64,000 bases of DNA, from the NCBI GenBank assembly GCA_029532415.1, contig JAQOTA010000054.1, positions 1,364,001 to 1,428,000 on the forward strand, given 5' to 3'. The position numbers and the translations under genes are program-made. Numbering within the stretch: position 1 is the stretch's first letter; the number at the start of each line of letters is the position of its first letter. The notes beneath the pieces were generated by a model. That model worked only from the letters and a program-made list of their open reading frames with translations. It was not told where the DNA came from and did not search any database. Below, in pieces: positions 56,827-64,000 of the stretch. The stretch comes from Marasmius tenuissimus. Taxonomy: Eukaryota; Basidiomycota; Agaricomycetes; Agaricales; Marasmiaceae.

Positions 56827-58760
56827 CTAGTCGTCCAACCTAGTTGTTTCCTGCGATCTTACTTTCCTATCACTGACCCAGCCAATTACACCGAAGAGAG
56901 CCGCACCCGCGAAGCACGACCCAGCGTACAAGATCATCTTCTCATATCTCCCGTCATCCACCGAGAAGCCGGTCGGACCAGGAGGCGGGATTTCGGTGCT
57001 GATATTTGAATGGGTCGATAAGGCAGATGATATGGGTGTGGAAAGAATGTTCCCAATACCCCTCGACAGTCCCAAGTATCCAAATATCAAGGTAACGACC
57101 TTGGGATCATCGCGAACAAATGGTCGGATAAACGAACTCCACAGACTACTCCATCCGCCGGCCAGAAGTCCGTAAACAATACCAAACGCGAGGAGACCAC
57201 CAAAAGTAGTTGAAAAGATCCCCCAGAGAACGAAGGTCACCAGGGACGTAAAAGCAAGGCTTGTGACCGCAAGAAGCCACGGACTCCATTTGTCAGACAG
57301 GTATCCCAACGCAAGCCCACTCAAGAAAGAGGAGCCTGACGAATCTATGTCAACTCGAGGTCTGCTTTTATGTGCGATTGACTCACCATTCAACATTGAT
57401 AAGGCGATGGATGCTTTCGCCGGCTTGATTTGCAGTGCAGTCGCGAAGGCTAATACAAGGATTGAGAATCCATTACATCTCAGGAGTCAGAAGTTGGGAC
57501 TATCGAGACTTACATGGCATCCACAAGATCGGGACGAAATGACCAAATCCTTGCAGCGTATTGACACAGATGATCAACCAAAATGTTTGCTTTCTGAGCC
57601 AACCTCTGGCCGTTCCACGAGGTTCCGGACCAGTTACGCGTGAACGTAACTCTGGGAGACGGCCCTTGGCGAAAGGTAGAACAGGAAGCAAAAGTGAGGT
57701 GATCGCAATTGATAGGAATCGCAGAGTTTTTTGTGGCCCGTAAGAAGAGATCATGGGAGGTAGGACCAAAGGTAAGATAACGCCACCCAAAGCAGTTCCT
57801 GGATAGTGGAGGAGGAGCGTGTCAGCAACGCTTGAAATAAGGAAGTCAAAACATCATACCAGCGAAGATGGCCCCGTTTGCCATTCCTCTGCGTTCCAAA
57901 AACCACTCGGGCAGGTACGAGATACACGGATAGTAAAGGAACACTTGGACAGCACTGAGATCCACTGTTGTCCCGCAATCGGCGGATCGTACTTACCACC
58001 ACCTAGAGCATAGACTATACCTTGCAAAAAGACAAGAAGCGGAACCTATATAGGCATCAGTCAAAAAGGAAAGAACGAAGTTGATAAAATAGTGGATACC
58101 CTAGTCGTGTAACTCGCCCCGAGTAGCGAGGCTCCGCACAAAGGAACACCGCACCACATAAGTAGTCGCCGGAAATGTGGGTATCTGTCCATGAAGGCAA
58201 TGATTATGGGGCCTGCATAGGTCATTCCTGTGAGAATGTGTTGGAAACCTCAGACGTAGACCAACCTGAGCAATACATGATTCCGGATCCCAGTGGTCCG
58301 ATCAACGGTAGAAGGAGAGAAGCTTTTGACTGTTGTGTATATTTTGAATCGCTGTTGTATGCTATTGAGAGGCATTAGAGGATTGAAAGGCGAAGGACGA
58401 CGTCAGTGAGCGGCACTCGCCATCCAGGAAGATCCCAAACGAGCCCGGAAAACTCCAAACCACTCCTTCTATCAGAAAAGCAGCAATGAGCTGATCATGG
58501 TTCAAGAGTCAGTAGCTGATTGGCAATGAGCAGGCCCAAAAAGGACGCACGAATGACCAGGCACCAAAACCACCATCCACTGGCGGTAAGGAAGATTCGT
58601 TGAGGAGCCCGGTGGTTCCTGAGGTTGCCTCTGCTATATCCGTGACATCTGAGTTGGCCCGAGACGGAGTTGGGGGTTCCAGGAGTTCTGCGACCGTGCT
58701 GGAAGATCTAGGTAGCTCGGGAAGCTCATAATGTTCACAGGGAGGTCCAGTAGAGGTCAT
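56827..58760 (-). CDS. MFS monocarboxylate-type transporter, copy B
   Basis: The ATG at 58760 (MTSTGPPCEHYELPELPRSS). The N-terminus, like that of copy A, ends in NESSLPPVDGGFGAWSF. Later parts read MGGVILPLVLPPMISSYGPQKT, LRFLSIAITSLLLPVLPFAKGRLPELR, QTFWLIICVNTLQGFGHFVPILWMP, FLSGLALGYLSDKWSPWLLAV, FVLWGIFSTTFGGLLAFGIVYGLLAGGWSSLW, and the last helix YAGSCFAGAALFGVIGWVSD, ending RLDD at 56827. It shares most of these blocks with copy A, so the pair arose by duplication, and the two now face each other around the orphan membrane gene. Only 30 bp separate its stop from that of the orphan gene (convergent, overlapping 3' UTRs likely). Substrate unknown. Confidence 0.8.
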
Positions 58761-61700
58761 TGCAACTCCAAGTTTTTGCTAGCTTGCTTCCTCTACGTGT
58801 ACTAGACGTAGAGAGAGAGAAGAAGAACAGGTGAGAATATCGATTGTTACCGATATTCTATATAGGAAAGCTCCATGACTCAGACTGGTCTTCCGTCTCG
58901 AAAGGAGATATACGCGGTTCTTCGGACGTATAAGGACGCGGTTTAGTCAGCAAACTTGAGGACGGCTTGGCCTCGAGGGGTATTACAACGAGTTCATATT
59001 TCTCGTTAATCGTTTCAAAGGCCAGACGCATTGTAAACATGGTCGATGTCGCATGAGGTTTCGATTTGTCGTTCGCGGTCTGGAGGAGAGGTGTGATATG
59101 TCACGTAATGTCACATATCCGAATCACATTGCGGAGAAATAATCTGCGCATCTTCCACCACTACAATTTCCAATTTTCCTCATTTTTCAACTCGGACGGT
59201 TCTAACTTCTGACGGAGGCTTCATGTGCCCCACACGGCTCGAAACAGCTCGGCGCACTTAATCGTTTCAAAGCCACACTCTCAGATGCGCCGGCAGAGAC
59301 CAAGGAATCACGGTGAGACTGAGAAACCACCGTATTTTGAAGGTCACCCACTCTGGGGTTCGCGCTGACTGGTACCTATCGCCGACCGGAAGCACTGGCA
59401 GCTTCGGGTTTGGGCTTTGGGCTTTTGGACCTACATCAGCCCACAAGGTCAGGATCGCTTCTTCCCTAGACTATGCACGCCTTTCCACGCGGCTTGCAGT
59501 ATATTCCTCTGAATAGCAAACAGGGAAGGAAATCAGCGGACTGATGACTATCAAAAGTATGACGGTAATACGGCTATGGTGTACTTTACACTTGGGCTTG
59601 ACACTCTCTTCGAGATATTCGGACATTTTCCTTTGCAATAGGAATTTGGAGCCATTTACACCAAATGCTTTACATTGTGGAGGCGAGGACTGCCGCCGTG
59701 TGTATACAACGATACGCCCTCAATCTTGCAATCTCCATCTATGATCTTCAAGGGCCTTCTAGGTGGATCATCAGGGATCATCATACAGCAGCATCATACC
59801 CACATCGTCGTAGTGCTATACACTGGGTACAGGATTGCGTAACTTTCGACGGATATTCGAGATTATTGATGCTGAACTTCATCCAGGGAGATCTTAGCAT
59901 AAATCGTGGAACAAAGGAAAGAGATACCTGGTACCGGAAATGGGTGGAAATGCAAAAAAGACGCTAAAATTGGCATTTCTATCACGCTTCTCTCCCATAT
60001 AAGCCCGGTTTGGGTCAAATATGTCTCGCATTGGCCACGGAAATTATGATAATTTCTCCCCAAATATGTTTTCACATCAGTCCTCCGTTTCTCATCAAAA
60101 CTTACGGGTTCTTGCACCCAGTGCTATCTCAGTGTGATCAGAATGTGCAGGTGCGCTGACCGCTGATCGAATTGATTTATCCAGACTCTCGGAAAATCGG
60201 GGCTTCAAGAATGCTCGACTCAATATATTAGGACTGAGGCCTATTTTTCTCGTACCTTGGCGGAAACGCATACAAAAAATTCAAGTTCACTAAAGCTAAC
60301 CGTTCCATGGAGGATTCGTCAATTGCAGATTTTAGGGTTGCAGCAACGTGGGTCTCGGCCAGTTAGAATTTATCGGTAAGAACGCTCCACTTGGTGAAGC
60401 GTGTCGACTTGACGCGTCGGTATGAGAAACACACAGATGATCTATTGAAGATGTAGTTGTCCATCAGGCCTTAGCTTCAGGGTCCATCGACGGTCAGTGA
60501 TCGATTGAGCTCGGGAACCTGGGGACAAGGGATAGCACCATCAACTGAGGTGAGAAAGCTGATTCTTTGGGTGCTGTACTTACCTAGGCCATACGAGACG
60601 CAAGACGCCACACTTGATACCTGCAAGGTGGCACACGGTACGATGTTATCGTATCTACTGAGCTTCTCCTGAGTCCGGACTTTTGCCTCTGGAGGCTGAA
60701 CGTGACGGCTCTTCTGCTTCGTAGCCTTTATGAATCATCTATCGTTATCTGGAGGCAATTCAAACTTTCACTGCTTTGGCTTTACTAGCGAACGAGTTGA
60801 GTATCCTCAGGCTCGGCGAGTAGCTGAGATGTTCATGTCCAACGAAGTAACAGACGCCAAGATCGGAACCACCGGAGTTGGGTATCAAACGCCGACTCAC
60901 GACTTGTACAATACACTGCAACACAGGTGTTCAGCCACTATTCAATCGTTGAATGGCACGAGTGAAGATCATCGCATCATCATCGCTGCGAGAACTTGAA
61001 TATGGGACTTTGTTGATTCTATTCCTTTCAAGTTCCTATGTATGTTCGAGCGCCATTCAAACGCAGCAGCCGTGTGCAGACCGTCTAGTGCAATCTGTTG
61101 GCTAACGTCTGTGATTTCCCGTGAGGCGATGGGACCGTGAGTAAGTAAAGGAACAGGGTTTGGAAGCATGCGGTCGTGCTCTTCCGAGTTTCATTTCCCT
61201 GTAAAATGGACAGGCCCAGGGTCTGTGCCTCTGCGGGCGGAGATTAAGCAGGGACTACACAGAAGGTTGGAGCGGGTATGTATGTACTGGCAGAACCTGT
61301 CGGGATCGGGAACGCGCAGCGATCACGTCCTACGCAAAGGCAGTCAAGGCGTAGCTACCTTCCGTATAGAAAGTAGTCCTTAGAGTACTGTATCCTCAGA
61401 GAAGCACACGCCAGAGATAGTTTCGAATCGAAGCGAGGACATCGGGGTGGACATACGGTAGCGTTTTACATACGCAACAGAGAAAGTTGGCCCCCTTGAG
61501 CGACGAGAGATTGAGGTCAAATTGAGGTATGTAAGACCCCAGAGTGTCCTGTCGACCTGCCCCATGTGTGTCTTCTAACACCGCGGTTGACCCTCAAATT
61601 TTCATCGAAGCTGGATACCGGGGTAGCTTTCTGTTAATGTGTACGTATGAAGACGAGAATAGTCGATCTGAGGAGAGAGGTGATTTTTCTGACTTCGCAA

Positions 61701-62280
61701 GACCTATTGCGACTAAAAGGCTCTCCGAGTCCCGACCAGTTCCAACTTCCGGACATCAGGAGACGACCCTGCGTCGGAACAAGAGCTCAGGCTGATGATA
61801 AGTAGCTCATGGGATCTTGAGAGCTCGTGTCCGGGTCAAGTTGGATGAATCATGAGTGGAGACCCGGCTTGCATGATTGAATTGATGGGATCGTTTTCAA
61901 TTCCACGGATGAAAGATACCAATGATGCTGAACGTTTGAACCATGGCGACTTAAAAGCGTCTAGTCCAAGAGATTTGTGGGCCACAGTTGTCGAATATTC
62001 AACTGTACGGCTCGGTATGTCGGTGTCGGTGGCGAGGGGAGAAGCTGTGAGTAAAGTGAGTCGCAAAACTCCAGTAAGTAAAAACGCCGGTGAATCAAAA
62101 TTGGCACCGTTGTGGTCCATGCAGCATGGAGGCTGAATCGGAGATTGCATCAAATTCCCACACCTATAATTGGTAATTTGGAGCTATTTGTATTTCCCTA
62201 TCGTTCACTCACTATATCCACCGTGCTGTTGTGAAAATGCTTACTGGATTTCCTTCCCGTTCTCTCCATCGTTCTCAACG
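58761..62280. other. Gene-poor region (3.5 kb) with one MITE
   Basis: It starts with the promoter of MFS copy B. A 60-codon open frame (58858-59040, minus, MFTMRLAFETINEKYELVVI) could be an upstream ORF but is unsupported. A GATATGT...ACATATC inverted motif is at 59095-59119. The MITE at 59821-60123 is listed separately. The open frames at 60730-60999 and 61852-62136 have no features. I see no other gene. Confidence 0.5.
59821..60123. mobile_element. CACTG-ended MITE, 303 bp (degenerate)
   Basis: It begins CACTGGGTACAGGATTGCGTAA and ends CTTACGGGTTCTTGCACCCAGTG. About three quarters of the first 31 bp match as inverted repeats, and the match fades inwards. The flanks read ATA and CTA, so a 3-bp duplication would need one later change. 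Non-coding. Signature and length fit the same CACTR group as the other two elements, but the sequence is a separate family. Confidence 0.65.
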
Positions 62281-64000
62281 ATGTCCACGACAGTATCGTC
62301 GCTGATACTCGAGTCTTTCCCGGTTCCCCCTTCCTTCATTCCCCCGTCGCGATCACGGCCGTCGACGGCGCCGAACCCTCCTCTAACACGACCTCCAAGT
62401 GTGCCTCTACCACCCATCCCCGGCCCTTCTCCAGTATCGGAAACATTGTATAAAGGATTGCGGAAAAACTCTGGATGTAGTGTCGTGAGCAGGCCTGACT
62501 CGATCGCGAGCGTAACCAGTGCCCGGAGTACTGGGACTCTCTACACTTATTCACCCAACAACATCAACAGAAGTAATTCTTCGAGGACTTCAGACGGATT
62601 GAAGGGATACACGTCTTTTTTGAAGTCATCCGAGAGTCAATCACGCACTGATGGCACTGTCAGCACAGTATCACGTCCTGATGATACCGAGTCCATATAC
62701 GACCCTTCCGAAGCTTATGGGGGAACGGTGTCGAGTGATGGAGAGGAACAACTCGTAGAGACTGCGGCATTGTGGAAATCATCACCTAAGTCCATTCGCA
62801 GTCGTGATAATCGTAACACACCTTTGTCTGCACAATTGCCGGAACCACCACCGCTCTCGCACAAGGGCCACGCTACAGTTGCGCGAAGAAGAGGTACGTC
62901 TAGTTGGTCTTTCTTTGTATGTGTCCTCATCTTTCTGCCAGGATCCTCGAACAGCGCTCCATCCACTCCCAAAAATCTCTCATCTATACAACAACCGCTG
63001 AATATCGCATCAGGTTCCGTACGCTCCGATCACCGCACTTCCGGTGTATCTACAAACGTTCATTCGGAACAGGAGTTGAATATACCGACGACCCTAACTT
63101 ATCCGATACCACCCCGGATACAACTACCTCCGTCGCTGAGGAAAGACAAACAAAGTTCTCACTTGGCGAAGTTAAAATCGTCGCCAGTCACACCCTCCAT
63201 ATCCCACACCCCTCCGACCCCAAATCTCCCGGCGTTCAGCTCAGCGCCACTGACCAACGAGCAAACGGGATATCCCTCGTCGAGCACAGAGATACCACAA
63301 GCAGTCCCCAGTTCCTTGTCTTCCACCGAAGTGGCGAACAACCTGCCAGAGGTTGCTTTCCCCGTTAAAAATCCTAACTCCCGCGTCGTGCGTAAGGGTT
63401 CTGCTCCGCCAGACGCTCCTAGTTTGCTGCACCGAGAGCCCAAATCATCTCGTTCCAGGAGTCTGAGCGTCGGGAAACACCTGAGCAACCCCAGACCATC
63501 ATCCTCAGGTGGCTCTGGATCCGAAATAGCTCTCGGCAAACGTCCGGTTATTGGTCCACCCCCTTCCTCGTTCAAAACTTCGTCGTCAAGCTTTGCTAAC
63601 GAATCCGTGGGACGTTCGGGCTCGCCTAACATCGAGGATTTGATTGAAAGCACTCCGAGACCTAGACGAAGGAGTAGCTCCAGCGCTCTGAGTGATGGGT
63701 ACACAAGTAGGAGTCTGTCCGTGTCTGGACGTTCGAACAGTGCCTCCAGATCGACGAAGAGCAGAAGAGATGTTTCAAGTTCAAATACGGGAAGGCGAGG
63801 GAGTGAAGGTTCCAGAGTGAGTCAGATCGCGAGGCTGGAGAGAGAACTGGAGGGCTTTGGAAGTGACGATGGCAGCTCGAGTGATACCAGCTTGGACATC
63901 CACACTCCTCTACCGTGAGTCAAATGCCATCTTTTCTCTTCTTTTTCTCATTGTTCCACTCGTACAGGCACTTATGGGTACGCGACGGTGTGCTGTCGCA
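62281..64000 (+). CDS. Ser/Pro-rich protein of unknown function, 3' part outside window
   Basis: The ATG at 62281 (MSTTVSSLILESFPVPPSFIPP) begins a long disordered protein with Pro-rich patches (SVPLPPIPGPSP) and many Ser/Thr-Pro and RxxS sites. A likely first intron at 62894-62941 (AGAG|gtacgt ... tgccag|GA, 48 nt) is a multiple of three, so both spliced and unspliced forms stay in frame; retained, it would add a hydrophobic stretch. The exon ends at 63914 (CTACC|gtgagt) and the next begins at 63968 (acag|GCACTT), coding HLWVRDG-like residues. A short coiled-coil-like part (ARLERELEGFGSD) lies near 63825. I recognise no catalytic domain; it looks like a regulatory scaffold. Confidence 0.65.

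Noticed and set aside
59095..59119. Inverted motif GATATGT...ACATATC upstream of MFS copy B
   Set aside because: Only 7 bp arms; too short to claim as an operator without conservation data.
60730..60999. 89-codon plus-strand open frame
   Set aside because: No supporting motif or neighbouring exon; kept as gene-poor sequence.
61836..62153. Open frames on both strands over the same bases
   Set aside because: Mutually overlapping frames without protein features; probably promoter of the next gene.
1..64000. CRISPR array, prophage, rRNA operon or secondary-metabolite gene cluster
   Set aside because: No regularly spaced repeats, phage genes, rRNA, or PKS/NRPS/terpene core genes were seen.

Overview
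The window comes from a filamentous basidiomycete, most likely a mushroom-forming Agaricomycete. Genes are dense, on both strands, and broken by many short GT-AG introns of about 35-75 nt. The protein set is fungal: a Zn2Cys6-type regulator, a SKN1/KRE6 cell-wall protein, a DyP peroxidase, DUF4246, a Ste7-type MAPKK, and several families that look restricted to agarics. No rRNA, CRISPR array or bacterial-style operon was seen. All calls rest on reading the sequence and its translations; no database search was run, and exon borders are inferred from frame continuity and splice consensus.

Layout. 0-12 kb: C-terminal part of a fungal transcription factor, a secreted S28 serine peptidase, a MYND-finger protein, a small GPI-anchored Cys-rich surface protein, and a type II membrane GH16 protein of the SKN1/KRE6 family. 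12.6-15.3 kb: a secreted alpha/beta hydrolase with a TAP-like C-terminus, whose conserved NPGGPGGSG loop is split by a 386-bp CACTG-ended MITE. 16.8-21.5 kb: an agaric orphan protein and a secreted dye-decolorizing peroxidase. 23.1-23.4 kb: two intron-bearing tRNA-Val(CAC) genes. 24-28 kb: an ArsB/NhaD-like ion transporter and a DUF4246 protein with a 2OG-Fe(II)-oxygenase-like residue pattern. 28.4-32.9 kb: the ribonucleotide reductase large subunit (with an inferred 4-nt microexon and five MluI boxes) divergent from a small basic protein. 33.4-41.5 kb: an orphan membrane protein (copy 1, apparently frameshifted), an ARMC8/Gid5 homologue, a membrane protein built of two tandem copies of one module, and a CACTA MITE. 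41.9-50.9 kb: a Dpb11/Rad4/TopBP1 BRCT protein, a Ste7/Fuz7-type MAPKK and the SNF1/AMPK beta subunit. 52.2-58.8 kb: two paralogous MFS monocarboxylate-type carriers in opposite orientation flanking copy 2 of the orphan membrane protein. 58.8-62.3 kb: a gene-poor stretch with a third CACTG MITE. The window ends inside a Ser/Pro-rich gene.

How the genes relate. Most are ordinary single-copy housekeeping or regulatory genes: replication (RNR1, Dpb11), glucose and energy sensing (AMPK beta, Gid5/ARMC8), mating or stress signalling (MAPKK), and wall, secretion and wood decay (SKN1/KRE6, DyP, peptidases). The unusual material is the mobile DNA (three different non-autonomous CACTR-ended elements, one inside a gene), the modular and duplicated membrane-protein families, and the splicing peculiarities (microexon, GC-AG intron, 35-nt introns).
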